This document shows, piece by piece, positions 46,064-55,673 of a DNA stretch of 64,000 bases; position 1 is the stretch's first letter; each line of letters opens with the position of its first letter. Under the pieces are notes generated by a model. That model was not told the origin of the DNA, made no database searches, and worked only from the letters and a program-made list of their open reading frames with translations. Location: the NCBI RefSeq assembly GCF_001542625.1, contig NZ_CP016279.1:7192001-7256000 (forward strand). The letters run 5' to 3'. This stretch comes from Streptomyces griseochromogenes (GTDB lineage Bacteria > Actinomycetota > Actinomycetes > Streptomycetales > Streptomycetaceae). A program made the position numbers and the translations under genes.

Positions 46064-47389
46064 ATGAGAGTCAGCGTTTTCGGGCTCGGCTACGTGGGCT
46101 GCGTGTCGGCCGCGTGCCTGGCCAGCATGGGTCACGACGTCATCGGGGTGGACGTGAACCAGGTGAAGGTCGACCTGGTCAACGACGGCAAGGCCCCGGT
46201 GGTCGAGGAGCGGATCGGCGAGCTCATAGCCGAGGTCGTGCGAACCGGAGCGTTACGCGCCACCGGCGACGTCCGCGAGGCGATCATGAGCAGCGAGGTG
46301 TCACTGATCTGCGTGGGCACGCCGTCGGAACCCAACGGCAGCCTGTGTACCACGTACTTGGAGCGGGTCACCGAGCAGATCGGCGCCGCGCTGGCCGAGG
46401 GAGCCAAGCAGGGGGGCCGGCACACCGTCGTGTTCCGCAGCACCATGCTCCCGGGCACCTGCCTGAACCTGCTGGTACCGATCCTGGAGAAGTACGTCGG
46501 CGGCACGGCCGGGGTGGACATCGGGGTCGCCGTCAACCCGGAGTTCCTGCGCGAGGGCACGAGCGTGCGCGACTTCTTCGACCCGCCCAAGACCGTCATC
46601 GGCGAGCTCGACCCGGCAAGCGGCGATGCGGTGATGGCGCTGTACGACGGCTTGCCCGGCGAGGTGTTCCGGGTGCCGGTCCCGACGGCCGAGGCGATCA
46701 AATACGCGGACAACGCGTTCCACGGCCTCAAGATCGGCTTCGCGAACGAGCTGGGCGCGGTGTGCCAGGCGCTCGGGGTGGACTCGCACCAGGTGATGGA
46801 CGTGTTCCTGGCCGACCGCAAGCTGAACATCAGCCCCGCCTACCTGCGGCCCGGCTTCGCCTTCGGTGGCTCCTGCCTGCCCAAGGACCTGCGCAGCCTG
46901 GTCCACGCGGCGCGGCGGGCCGACGTCTCGGTGCCCATCCTCGCCCATGTGCTGCCCTCCAACTCCGACCATCTGCAGCGCGCGGTGGAGCTGGTCGAGC
47001 GCACCGGCAAGCGCCGGGCGGGCCTGTTCGGGCTGTCCTTCAAACCCGGCACCGACGACCTCCGCGAGAGCCCGCTGGTCGAGCTGGCGGAGCGGCTCTT
47101 CGGCAAGGGTTACGACCTCAAGATCTATGACGCCAACGTGAGCCTTTCCCGGCTGCTCGGCGCGAACCGCGAGTACATCGAGACCCGGCTGCCGCACCTC
47201 GCGCAGCTGCTCGCGGATTCCGTCGACGAGGTGCTCGAGCACGCCGAGGTGTGCCTGGTCGGGACCAGGGATCCGGCCGTGCTGTCGGCGCTGCCCCATG
47301 GCGGCGGCCCGGTGATCGTCGACCTCATCCGCCTTCCCGACGCCGAGGCGCGCCGGGCCGAACCGGGGTACATGGGCCTTGCTTGGTGA
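46064..47389 (+). CDS. Nucleotide-sugar 6-dehydrogenase, AlgD-like (UDP-Glc or GDP-Man)
   Basis: A 441-residue UDP-glucose/GDP-mannose dehydrogenase, a four-electron oxidation giving a nucleotide uronic acid. Rossmann motif VFGLGYVGCVSAACLA at the start, PTAEAIKYADNAFHGLKIGF, catalytic Cys in GFAFGGSCLPKDLRSL near residue 271, and GLSFKPGTDDLRESP. The FAFGGSCLPKD form is that of GDP-mannose dehydrogenase AlgD rather than typical UGDH (GGSCFPKD). ATG follows GGGGGGAGGAA. Codon 64 is a rare TTA (46253-46255). Confidence 0.9.
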   Translation: MRVSVFGLGYVGCVSAACLASMGHDVIGVDVNQVKVDLVNDGKAPVVEERIGELIAEVVRTGALRATGDVREAIMSSEVSLICVGTPSEPNGSLCTTYLERVTEQIGAALAEGAKQGGRHTVVFRSTMLPGTCLNLLVPILEKYVGGTAGVDIGVAVNPEFLREGTSVRDFFDPPKTVIGELDPASGDAVMALYDGLPGEVFRVPVPTAEAIKYADNAFHGLKIGFANELGAVCQALGVDSHQVMDVFLADRKLNISPAYLRPGFAFGGSCLPKDLRSLVHAARRADVSVPILAHVLPSNSDHLQRAVELVERTGKRRAGLFGLSFKPGTDDLRESPLVELAERLFGKGYDLKIYDANVSLSRLLGANREYIETRLPHLAQLLADSVDEVLEHAEVCLVGTRDPAVLSALPHGGGPVIVDLIRLPDAEARRAEPGYMGLAW

Positions 47390-48644
47390 TGCGATCAGCG
47401 GTGACGGGTCGGGCCGGCGAGCGCTCATCCTGGTGGAGAACCTGTCGGTGCCGTTCGACCGGCGGGTGTGGCAGGAGTGCACGACGCTGCGCGACGCGGG
47501 CTGGACGGTGCACGTCATCTGTCCCCGGGGGGAGAAACGGGACACGGAGCCGGAGGCGGAGATCGACGGGGTGCGGATCCACCGCTACCCGTTGCGCGCG
47601 GCCACCGGAGGACCGGTCGGCTACCTGCGGGAGTACGGTTCGGCGTTGTGGCATACGGTCCGGCTGGCCCGGAAGGTCGGCCCGGTCGACGTGGTCCATG
47701 CCTGCAACCCGCCCGACCTGCTGTTCCTGCCGGCACTGTGGCTGAAGCGGCGCGGCGCGCGGTTCGTCTTCGACCAGCACGACCTGGTACCCGAGCTGTA
47801 CCTCTCCCGGTTCGGCCGCGGCGAGGATCTGCTCTACCGCGCCGTGTGCGCGCTGGAACGGCTGACCTACCGGGCCGCGGACGTCGTGCTCGCCACGAAC
47901 GAGAGCTACCGGGATGTCGCGATGCGCCGTGGCGGTCGGCGGCCCGAGGACATTTTCGTGGTGCGCAGCGCCCCTGCGATCGAGCGGTTCCAACCGGTGC
48001 CGCCCGAGCCGGAGTTGAAGCACGGCAAGCCTCATCTGCTGTGCTACCTCGGCGTCATGGGTCCGCAGGACGGCGTCGACTACGCCTTGCGCGCCCTCGC
48101 GAAGCTGCGCGACGAGTTGGGGCGGACCGACTGGCACGCGGTGTTCGTCGGCTCCGGCGACGCCTTCGACGCGATGGTGGAACTGTCCCGGCAGCTCGGG
48201 CTCTGTGAGCAGGTGCAGTTCACCGGGCGCATCCCCGACGCCGACCTGGTGCGCCACCTGTCCACCGCGGACGTGTGCCTCTCGCCCGACCCGCGCAATC
48301 CGCTCAACGACGTGTCGACCATGAACAAGGTCCTGGAGTACATGGCGATGGGCCGGCCGATCGTCTCGTTCGACCTCCGGGAGGCGCGCGTCTCCGCCGG
48401 TGACGCCGCCCTCTACGCGCCCGCCAACGACGAGGCCGCATTCGCCGGGCTCATCGCGCTGCTGCTCGACGATCCGGAGAAGCGGTCCCGGATGGGCAAG
48501 ATCGGTCAGGAGCGGATCAGCGGGCAGCTTTCCTGGCGGCACTCACAAGCGTCGCTGCTCGCCGCCTACGCCGCCGCGTGCCGTGACCACACTCCGGTGC
48601 CGGCGAGCGGCCCCGTCCGCACAGGGAAGAGGCCGGGGCGTTGA
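47379..48644 (+). CDS. Glycosyltransferase family 4
   Basis: A 421-residue GT-B fold retaining glycosyltransferase. N-terminal acceptor domain: VENLSVPFDRRVWQECTTLR; hinge LCYLGVMGPQDGVDYALRAL; donor site: CLSPDPRNPLNDVSTMNKVL then EYMAMGRPIVSFDL. It probably adds a sugar to the lipid-linked repeat unit. A TTG at 47379 overlaps the end of the dehydrogenase gene; no better start is seen in the next 60 bases. Confidence 0.9.
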   Translation: MLGDAISGDGSGRRALILVENLSVPFDRRVWQECTTLRDAGWTVHVICPRGEKRDTEPEAEIDGVRIHRYPLRAATGGPVGYLREYGSALWHTVRLARKVGPVDVVHACNPPDLLFLPALWLKRRGARFVFDQHDLVPELYLSRFGRGEDLLYRAVCALERLTYRAADVVLATNESYRDVAMRRGGRRPEDIFVVRSAPAIERFQPVPPEPELKHGKPHLLCYLGVMGPQDGVDYALRALAKLRDELGRTDWHAVFVGSGDAFDAMVELSRQLGLCEQVQFTGRIPDADLVRHLSTADVCLSPDPRNPLNDVSTMNKVLEYMAMGRPIVSFDLREARVSAGDAALYAPANDEAAFAGLIALLLDDPEKRSRMGKIGQERISGQLSWRHSQASLLAAYAAACRDHTPVPASGPVRTGKRPGR

Positions 48645-50008
48645 GCGATGACACGATCCGCCTGGTCACGATCGGACGGATTCTCCGTCGGCGGTGGCGG
48701 CTTCTCGCCATCGTCGCCGTGCTCGGCGCGCTCGTCGGTTACGGCGCCTCGGTGCTGTTTCCGCCGCGGTACACGGCGTCGGCATCGGTCCTGCTGCCGG
48801 GGCAGTGGGAGGAGCGCGAGCTGCTGACTCAGGTCGACATCGCGACCAGTTCGGCGGTGGTCGACGGCGCGGCCGCCATGCTCGGCTGGAAGGGCGTCAG
48901 CGGCGGCGAGCTACGGGATCAAGTGAGCGCCCAGGCCGCCGACGGGAACATCATCAAGATCTCGGGTACAGCCGACACCCCAGCGCGCGCGCAGCAGCTC
49001 TCCGACCGGGTGGCCCAGCAGTTCGTCAGTTTCGCCACGCGGATCGCAGGCGGCAGCACCGACCCCGAAGCGGCTACGGGTTCCGAGGCGCTGCGGCAGA
49101 AGGTGGCGGAGACCAACCGCCGTATCACCGACCTGGCCAACGCGGCCGATCCGGGGCAGACCGTGGAGGGCGTGCAGGCCCGCACCGAGCTCGAGAAGCT
49201 GCGCACGTCGTTGCAGGAGGCCATGAAGAAACTGGACGAGGCCGACCCGGCGACCAACAAGGCCGGCATGGTCGTCATGGGGCCGGCAGCGCGGCCGATC
49301 GGCGCGGCGCCGCCGACGAGGACGCAGCTCGTCGTCGCCGGGGCACTGCTGTTCTTCCTGCTCGCGGTCATCGGCCATCTCGTCGCCGCACGGATGAATC
49401 GCCGACTGCGCACCGAACCGGAGATCGCCGCGGCGCTGGGCTCGGCGCTCCTCGGCACCGTCGACGTGCCTGGTGAAGGGCGCGCGCACCGGCCGGAAGG
49501 CAGTGGCCCACGGGCCTGGATCCGCCGACTCCTCGGCGTCGACACCCGGTGGGACATACCGACCCCGCAGAGGTCCGGCGACGAGGCGGGCATACGGATC
49601 CGCTACCGGCGGGTGTGCGCTCGCCTCAGGGACCAGCTGCCGGCCCCCCGGCGGCTGCTGGTTGTCGTACCGGACGGCGACGAGATCGCCCGCCGGGCCG
49701 CCGGGCAGCTCGTCACCGAGGCCAAGGGCGATCCGCTGCTGCGGGTGGTGGAGGTTTCGGTGGACCGGCCGATGGTGCCGGACCGCGACACCGAGTCCGG
49801 TGCTCTGGTCGTCATCAGCGCGGGCAGCTGGACCGCGGAGGAGCTCGCCGGCATCGCCGAGGCGTGTGCGGACGGCAGGCATGAGGTCGTCGGCATCGTC
49901 GTCGCCGGCCCGGTCCGGGCCCGTCCGAAGCGAACTGCCGACCGTCCTCCGGACGAGGCCACTCTGGCTCTCGCGGTGCGCGGCCCCGCGGCGGGAGGTT
50001 CGGTGTGA
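48641..50008 (+). CDS. Polysaccharide co-polymerase (Wzz-like) 1
   Basis: A 455-residue chain-length-determinant-type membrane protein. Membrane helix 1 near residues 19-38 (RLLAIVAVLGALVGYGASVL), a periplasmic helical domain, membrane helix 2 near 228-250 (LVVAGALLFFLLAVIGHLVA), then a 200-residue cytoplasmic domain shaped like a BY-kinase/ParA domain (RRLLVVVPDGDEIARRAAGQ, ALVVISAGSWTAEELAGIAE) but without a P-loop GKST and without a C-terminal Tyr cluster. TTG start overlaps the previous stop (TTGA). Confidence 0.85.
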   Translation: MSDDTIRLVTIGRILRRRWRLLAIVAVLGALVGYGASVLFPPRYTASASVLLPGQWEERELLTQVDIATSSAVVDGAAAMLGWKGVSGGELRDQVSAQAADGNIIKISGTADTPARAQQLSDRVAQQFVSFATRIAGGSTDPEAATGSEALRQKVAETNRRITDLANAADPGQTVEGVQARTELEKLRTSLQEAMKKLDEADPATNKAGMVVMGPAARPIGAAPPTRTQLVVAGALLFFLLAVIGHLVAARMNRRLRTEPEIAAALGSALLGTVDVPGEGRAHRPEGSGPRAWIRRLLGVDTRWDIPTPQRSGDEAGIRIRYRRVCARLRDQLPAPRRLLVVVPDGDEIARRAAGQLVTEAKGDPLLRVVEVSVDRPMVPDRDTESGALVVISAGSWTAEELAGIAEACADGRHEVVGIVVAGPVRARPKRTADRPPDEATLALAVRGPAAGGSV

Positions 50009-51525
50009 CGACGGGCAAGACTGCGGAGTCGTCGGCCGCCGCTCCGCTCCTTGACCTGCAGGCGCTGGTGGTGGCGGTGCGCAGGCGCCGCCGCCTCTGG
50101 TGCGCCATGGCGCTGCTGGGGCTGCTGGTCGGCCCGGCGGTGGCGGTCCTGATGCCGCCGCCGCCGACCGCGGTGACCAAGGTGCTGGTCACGCATCAGG
50201 AGGACCAGCCGAACGACACCGGAACGCTGATCCGCACCGACGTCCAGCTGCTGGGGACCACCCGGATCGCCGAAAAGGCCCTGCGATCCCTCAAGTCCCC
50301 GGAAAAACCGGAAGACTTCATGGGGGACTACCGGGGTACCGGCTTGACCAACAACCTGCTGCAGATCACTGCGACAGGTGACAGCGACGCGGAAGCGGTG
50401 GCCCGGGCCGAGGCGCTGGCCGACGCGTTCGTCGCGGACCATGTGAAGCGGATGCGGGACACCGCGACGGCCGAGGCCAAGGCCCTGCTCGACCAGCGTG
50501 ACCGCATGCGGGACGAACTCGCCCAGGTCAACAAGACGATCGGAGACCGGCCGCCGGGGGGCGACCCGAAAACGTCGGCGAGCATCGAGTCGCTCTTCGC
50601 CCGCCGGGCCGAGCTCATCTCGCGGATCGCCGATTTCGACCAACGGGCCGCGGAGGCGCGCACCGGCACGCCCAAGGTCGTCGCCGGCACGCAGATCGTG
50701 GACGCCCCGCGCGCGGTGCGGCACTCCCTGCCCAAGGCCGCGGTCACCAACGCCGCGATCGGGCTCGTCCTCGGGCTCTTCCTCGGGCTCGCGCTGGCCG
50801 CGGTCGGCACGGTGGTGGCGGACCGCCCCGTGTTGCGCCGGGACATCGCGGCGAACCTGGGCGCCTCGGTCGTCGCGGAGCTGCCCCGACGGTCGGGCAG
50901 GCTGTGGCAGCGCCGACGGACCCGGGCGGCACGCGAACGGCTCACCGTGTCCCTGGCCCGCACCGTGCGCGACTCCGCGGAACCGGTGTCGCTGCTGGAA
51001 CTGGGCTGTGCGCGCAGCACGAGCGAGATCGCCCTGAACGTCGCCAGGGCGCTGGCGGCGGAGGGGCCGGTGGTCGTCATCGATGGTCTGCCCGACCAGC
51101 AGCTCGCGGGCCGCCGCCCGAAGCCGGGAGACCCGACCGTGGTCAGCGGCGAGCGTGCCGCGGCCGTGCCGGATCAGGGGCACCGGCTCGGCGTCGGCTC
51201 GGTCGCGCCCGGCACGGCGTGGACCGACCTCCAGTACCTCGGCACCCAGACCGTGCTCGTCGTGCGTGCCGGGCACGGCAGCGCCGCATGGCTGCACACC
51301 GTGGCGCGGCAGCTCGCGGACCAGCGCATTCCGGTGATCGGTGTGGTGCTGATCGACCCCGATCCGCGTGACCGGACCGACGGCACGCTGTGGGACGGGC
51401 TGCATATCGCGCTGCGGGGCCGTAGCGAGCGGTCGGCCCGGCAGAAGGGGACGGGCCGGCGGCGGTCGGAGCGGCTGCCCATGTGGGCCGCACGGGTCCC
51501 GGACAACGACCAGGAGGCGCGGTAG
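50005..51525 (+). CDS. Polysaccharide co-polymerase (Wzz-like) 2
   Basis: A 506-residue paralogue of the preceding protein. Helix 1 near 32-50 (LWCAMALLGLLVGPAVAVLM), a periplasmic coiled coil (AKALLDQRDRMRDELAQVNK), helix 2 near 248-272 (AAIGLVLGLFLGLALAAVGT), then a cytoplasmic domain with LLELGCARSTSEIALNVARA where the Walker A of BY-kinases should be (GxxxxGKS absent) and VVVIDGLPD at the A' position. It probably controls chain length or export without kinase activity. GTG start overlaps the previous stop. Confidence 0.85.
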   Translation: MTTGKTAESSAAAPLLDLQALVVAVRRRRRLWCAMALLGLLVGPAVAVLMPPPPTAVTKVLVTHQEDQPNDTGTLIRTDVQLLGTTRIAEKALRSLKSPEKPEDFMGDYRGTGLTNNLLQITATGDSDAEAVARAEALADAFVADHVKRMRDTATAEAKALLDQRDRMRDELAQVNKTIGDRPPGGDPKTSASIESLFARRAELISRIADFDQRAAEARTGTPKVVAGTQIVDAPRAVRHSLPKAAVTNAAIGLVLGLFLGLALAAVGTVVADRPVLRRDIAANLGASVVAELPRRSGRLWQRRRTRAARERLTVSLARTVRDSAEPVSLLELGCARSTSEIALNVARALAAEGPVVVIDGLPDQQLAGRRPKPGDPTVVSGERAAAVPDQGHRLGVGSVAPGTAWTDLQYLGTQTVLVVRAGHGSAAWLHTVARQLADQRIPVIGVVLIDPDPRDRTDGTLWDGLHIALRGRSERSARQKGTGRRRSERLPMWAARVPDNDQEAR

Positions 51526-51528
51526 GAC

Positions 51529-53463
51529 ATGTGTGGCATCGCAGGCACGTACCGGTGGCCGGACGGGAAGGTCATGACGGACCGGCTCACCGATACCCTC
51601 GCCCACCGCGGCCCGGACGGAGCGGGCCGGTACAGTCACCCCGCCGGTGACGGCGAAGTGCACCTCGGTCACCGCCGGCTGGCCATCATCGACCTGTCCG
51701 GGACCGGCGCCCAGCCCATGGTCTCGGGCGGCCTCGCCCTGACGTACAACGGCGAGCTGTACAACGCGCCCGAGCTGCGTGCCGAGCTGGCAGCCGCCGG
51801 GGTGCGCTTCCGCGGCACCTCCGACACCGAGGTGCTGCTCGAGGCCTGGCGGCGCTGGGGCACGGACTGCCTGCCCCGGCTGCGCGGCATGTTCGCGTTC
51901 GGCATCTTCGACGAGCGAACCGGTGACCTGGTGCTCGCCCGCGACCAACTCGGCGTCAAGCCGCTGTTCCTGCTCCGGCGCGGTGCGGGCCTGGTGTTCG
52001 CCTCCGAGCTCAAGGCGCTCGCCGCCGCGACCGGCGGGTCGCTGCAGGTGGACCATGCGGCGCTGGTGGCCTCGCTGCTGTACTACTGGGTGCCCGACTC
52101 ACGGTGCGCGTTCCGCGAAGCGGAGAAGCTGCCGCCGGGGAGCTGGCTGCGGTTCCGGCCCGACGGCCGGGTGGAGCGCGGCCGGTTCTGGCACCTGAAG
52201 GACGTCGCCGCCGAGGGCCGGGAGCGAGCCCGAAGCGGCGAACAGCCGGACGTGGCCGCCGTCGTCGAGGAGTCGACTCGGCGCCACATGCTCTCCGACG
52301 TACCCGTGGCGACGTTCCTTTCCGGCGGCCTTGACTCCAGCTATCTGACCGCGCTGGCGGCCCGCCACCAACCTGGGATCTCCGCCTACACGATCGGGTT
52401 CCGCGCCGAGGACGCCAAGTTCGAGGCGATGCCGGACGACCTGCGCCATGCCCGGCGGGTGGCCGAGCGGTTCGGTGTCGACCTGCACGAGATCGAGATC
52501 GCTCCGGACGTCCTCGACCTGCTGCCGCGGATGACGTACCACCTGGACGAGCCGATCGGCGACCCCGCCGCGATCAACACCTTCCTGATCTGCTCGGCCG
52601 CCCGGGAGGCCGGGGTCAAGGTGATGCTCTCGGGGATGGGCGCCGACGAGCTGTTCGCCGGCTACCGCAAGCACCTGGCCAACCTGCTCGCGCTGCGCTA
52701 CCAGCGCGTCCCGCGACCTCTGCGGCACGGCCTGTCCAGAGCCGTGGACCGGCTGCCGGTCGCCACGTCCCGCCGGGGGTACCGGTCGGTGCGCTTCGCG
52801 AAGCGGTTCCTCTCCTTCGCCGATCTGCCGGAGGAGACCGCGTTCCGGCGCAGCTACACCATGTACGACCAGGACGAGCTGCTCGCCCTGGTCGATCCGG
52901 ACCTGGCCGGGACCGTCGAGGACGTGCTGACCGAACACGCGGACATCTACCAGGACAACGACCTCGACGACTTCGTCAACCGCATGTGCCTGGGCGACGC
53001 CCGGATGTTCCTGCCGGGCCTGAACCTCGCCTACACGGACCGGTCGAGCATGGCCGCGTCGACCGAGGTGCGGGTGCCGTACGTGGACGTCGAGGTGGTC
53101 AGGGCGGCGTTCGCCGTGCCGGGCGATCGCAAGATCGTCGGACGGCAGGGCAAGGCCGTCCTCAAGGAGGCGGCCACCTCGATCCTGCCCCGGGAGATCG
53201 TGTACCGGCCCAAGGGCCTGTTCAGCGCCCCGCTGCGCGCCTGGATGAGCCGGGATCTGGCACCGCTGGTGCGCGAGGTGGTGCACGACGGGGTGCTCGT
53301 CCGCTCCGGGTTCCTGCGCCGCGACGCGCTGGCACGGCTCGTCGCCGAGGACGCCGCCGGGCGGCGGGACTTCTCCAAGCATCTGTGGCATGTGCTGACC
53401 CTCGAGTACTGGTATCGCGACGCGACCTCTGGGTCCGGCCAGAGCACTCGGTTAACGGCTTAG
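51529..53463 (+). CDS. Asparagine synthase (glutamine-hydrolysing) family amidotransferase
   Basis: A 644-residue AsnB-like enzyme. Cys2 (MCGIAGTYRWPDG) is the glutaminase nucleophile; HRGPDGAG and DTEVLLEAWRRWG follow. The C-terminal synthetase domain has the PP-loop FLSGGLDSSYLTALAA near residue 264 and MLSGMGADELFAGYRKH. Inside polysaccharide clusters such enzymes are thought to convert a carboxyl of a uronic acid or amino acid substituent into an amide rather than make asparagine. Codon 642 is TTA (53452-53454). Confidence 0.92.
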   Translation: MCGIAGTYRWPDGKVMTDRLTDTLAHRGPDGAGRYSHPAGDGEVHLGHRRLAIIDLSGTGAQPMVSGGLALTYNGELYNAPELRAELAAAGVRFRGTSDTEVLLEAWRRWGTDCLPRLRGMFAFGIFDERTGDLVLARDQLGVKPLFLLRRGAGLVFASELKALAAATGGSLQVDHAALVASLLYYWVPDSRCAFREAEKLPPGSWLRFRPDGRVERGRFWHLKDVAAEGRERARSGEQPDVAAVVEESTRRHMLSDVPVATFLSGGLDSSYLTALAARHQPGISAYTIGFRAEDAKFEAMPDDLRHARRVAERFGVDLHEIEIAPDVLDLLPRMTYHLDEPIGDPAAINTFLICSAAREAGVKVMLSGMGADELFAGYRKHLANLLALRYQRVPRPLRHGLSRAVDRLPVATSRRGYRSVRFAKRFLSFADLPEETAFRRSYTMYDQDELLALVDPDLAGTVEDVLTEHADIYQDNDLDDFVNRMCLGDARMFLPGLNLAYTDRSSMAASTEVRVPYVDVEVVRAAFAVPGDRKIVGRQGKAVLKEAATSILPREIVYRPKGLFSAPLRAWMSRDLAPLVREVVHDGVLVRSGFLRRDALARLVAEDAAGRRDFSKHLWHVLTLEYWYRDATSGSGQSTRLTA

Positions 53464-53480
53464 GAATCAGAGGAGTTCGG

Positions 53481-55673
53481 GTGAAGCAGGTCGTACAGAA
53501 CTACAAGAGCGGCGAGCTGGCGGTGCTCGACGTGCCGGTGCCGGGGTGCAAGCCGGGCGGTGTGCTGGTCCGCAGCGCCTACTCGCTGATCTCCACGGGG
53601 ACCGAGCTCATGAAGGTGTCCGAGGCCGGCATGTCGATGCTGGGCAAGGCCCGCTCCCGGCCGGACCAGGTGGCCAAGGTCATGCAGAGCGTGGCCACCA
53701 ACGGGGTGCCCGCCACCTACCGCAAGGTGATGGGCAAGCTGGACTCCTACACGCCCCTGGGCTACTCGCTGTGCGGGGTGGTCGAGCAGGTCGGCGCCGG
53801 GATCGACGATGTGGCGGTCGGTGATCTCGTGGCCTGCGCCGGCAACGAGCACGCGTTGCACGCCGAGCTGAACTGGGTGCCGAAGAACCTCTACGCCCGG
53901 GTGCCGGACGGCCTCGCGCCGCGGCACGCCGCCTTCGGCACAGTCGGGTCGATCGCGTTGCAGGGCGTCCGCCGCGGCGAGCCACAGCTCGGCGACGTGG
54001 CGCTGGTCATCGGTCTCGGGCTGATCGGGCAGCTCGTGGTGCAGCTCCTTGCCGCTTCGGGCGTCCGCGTCGTCGGGGTCGACCCCGACCCGGTGCGCTG
54101 CGAGCTCGCCGAGCGCCTGGGTGCCGCGGCCTGCGGCGATCCCGCGTCCGCGGCCGTGGAGGCTTCCGTCGCCGAGCTCACCGGCGGTCACGGCGTGGAC
54201 CAGGTGTACCTGGCCGCCGGAGGCGGCAGCAACCAGCCCGTCGAGCTGGCCGCCCGGCTCTGCCGCGACCGCGGCCGGGTCGTCGACATCGGCAAGTGCC
54301 GCCTGGACCTCCCGTGGAACGCGTACTACGAGAAGGAGCTCGACGTCCGGTTCTCCCGCAGTTACGGCCCCGGGCGCTACGACCCGGAGTACGAGCTCGA
54401 GGGGCGCGACTACCCGATCGGCTACGTGCGCTGGACCGAGCGCCGCAACCTGGCGTGCTTCCTCGATCTCCTCGCCCGCGGCAGCGTCGACGTGGAGCCT
54501 TTGGTCTCCCACACAGCCGAGTTCGATGACGCCGTCGAGACGTACCGGCGTCTGAAGGACGGCGACCTGAAGGCCGTGGCCGTGCTGTTCCGGTATCCCG
54601 GCCACCCCGACCAAGCTGTGGAAGCGGGGGCCCCGGCGGTGGCCGTGCCCGCGGTGAAGAGACACGGCGGAGGAACGTCCACGCCGGCCCGGGCCGCCAA
54701 GGCGCCCGTGCGGCTGGCGTTCGTCGGCGCGGGCAACTACGCGACGTCGATGCTGCTGCCCCACCTGGCACAGCGCGACGGCGTCGAATTGTCGACCGTC
54801 GTCACCACGACGGCGCTGTCCGCGGCCAACGCGAAGCGGAAGTTCGGCTTCGCCGAGGCGACCACCGATCTCGACGCCGTGCTCGGCGACAAGTCCGTCG
54901 ACGCGGTGTTCGTGGTCACCCGGCACAGCTCGCACGCCGAACTGACCCGAAAGGCACTGCTGGCCGGCAAGACCGTGTTCGTGGAGAAGCCCCTGGCGCT
55001 CACCGAGGACGAACTCGCCGGTGTGCTCGCGGCGGTGGAGGAGTCCGGCAACGACCGGCTCCAGGTGGGCTTCAACCGGCGGTTCGCGCCGCTGCTGCGC
55101 GAGGCCAGGAAGCGGTTCGGCGCCCGGACCGGTCCGGCGCACCTGCGCTACCTGGTCAACGCGGGCCGGCTGCAGCACGGCAGCTGGTACCTCCAACAGG
55201 GCACCGAGGGCTCGCGGTTCGCCGGTGAGGGCGGGCACTTCATCGACACGGCGAGCTGGCTGCTCGCGGCCGACCCGGTCTCGGTGTACGCGGTCGCCAC
55301 GTCCGGCAACGAGGACCTCCAGGTCGTGCTGCGCTACCCGGACGGGTCCACCGCCACGATCAGCTACGTCACCACCGGCCCGGCGGGCTTCCCCAAGGAG
55401 ACGCTGGACCTGGTCGCGGACGGCCGTGCGCTGCGGCTCGACGACTTCGTCCGTGCCTCGGTCTACGGCCGCAAGCGGTGGGTCAGTTCGCGGCTGCCCA
55501 AGGCCCGGGACAAGGGCCAGAACGCCGAGCTGGCCGCGTTCATCAAGGCCGTGCGGACCGGCGGGCCGATGCCGGTGCCACTGGAGTCCCTCGTCGCCAC
55601 CACGGCGGCCACCCTCGCTGTGCAGGCCGGCCTGGCCGGCGGCGCGCCGGTGACGTTGGCGAGGGCGCGATGA
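53481..55673 (+). CDS. Bi-domain oxidoreductase (MDR + Gfo/Idh/MocA)
   Basis: A 730-residue fusion. Residues 1-385 form a zinc-type alcohol dehydrogenase domain (YSLISTGTELMKVSE, VIGLGLIGQLVVQLLAASGV) with few of the usual zinc cysteines; residues about 408-730 form a Gfo/Idh/MocA domain (LAFVGAGNYATSMLLPHLAQ, VFVEKPLALTEDELAGVL). Such fusions occur almost only in surface-polysaccharide clusters with asnB and heparinase-like genes and should modify a nucleotide sugar; the reaction is unknown. GTG start follows GAGGAG. Confidence 0.92.
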   Translation: MKQVVQNYKSGELAVLDVPVPGCKPGGVLVRSAYSLISTGTELMKVSEAGMSMLGKARSRPDQVAKVMQSVATNGVPATYRKVMGKLDSYTPLGYSLCGVVEQVGAGIDDVAVGDLVACAGNEHALHAELNWVPKNLYARVPDGLAPRHAAFGTVGSIALQGVRRGEPQLGDVALVIGLGLIGQLVVQLLAASGVRVVGVDPDPVRCELAERLGAAACGDPASAAVEASVAELTGGHGVDQVYLAAGGGSNQPVELAARLCRDRGRVVDIGKCRLDLPWNAYYEKELDVRFSRSYGPGRYDPEYELEGRDYPIGYVRWTERRNLACFLDLLARGSVDVEPLVSHTAEFDDAVETYRRLKDGDLKAVAVLFRYPGHPDQAVEAGAPAVAVPAVKRHGGGTSTPARAAKAPVRLAFVGAGNYATSMLLPHLAQRDGVELSTVVTTTALSAANAKRKFGFAEATTDLDAVLGDKSVDAVFVVTRHSSHAELTRKALLAGKTVFVEKPLALTEDELAGVLAAVEESGNDRLQVGFNRRFAPLLREARKRFGARTGPAHLRYLVNAGRLQHGSWYLQQGTEGSRFAGEGGHFIDTASWLLAADPVSVYAVATSGNEDLQVVLRYPDGSTATISYVTTGPAGFPKETLDLVADGRALRLDDFVRASVYGRKRWVSSRLPKARDKGQNAELAAFIKAVRTGGPMPVPLESLVATTAATLAVQAGLAGGAPVTLARAR

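Noticed and set aside
50005..51525. Tyrosine kinase (BY-kinase) call for the second co-polymerase
   Set aside because: No Walker A lysine-serine/threonine motif and no tyrosine cluster.
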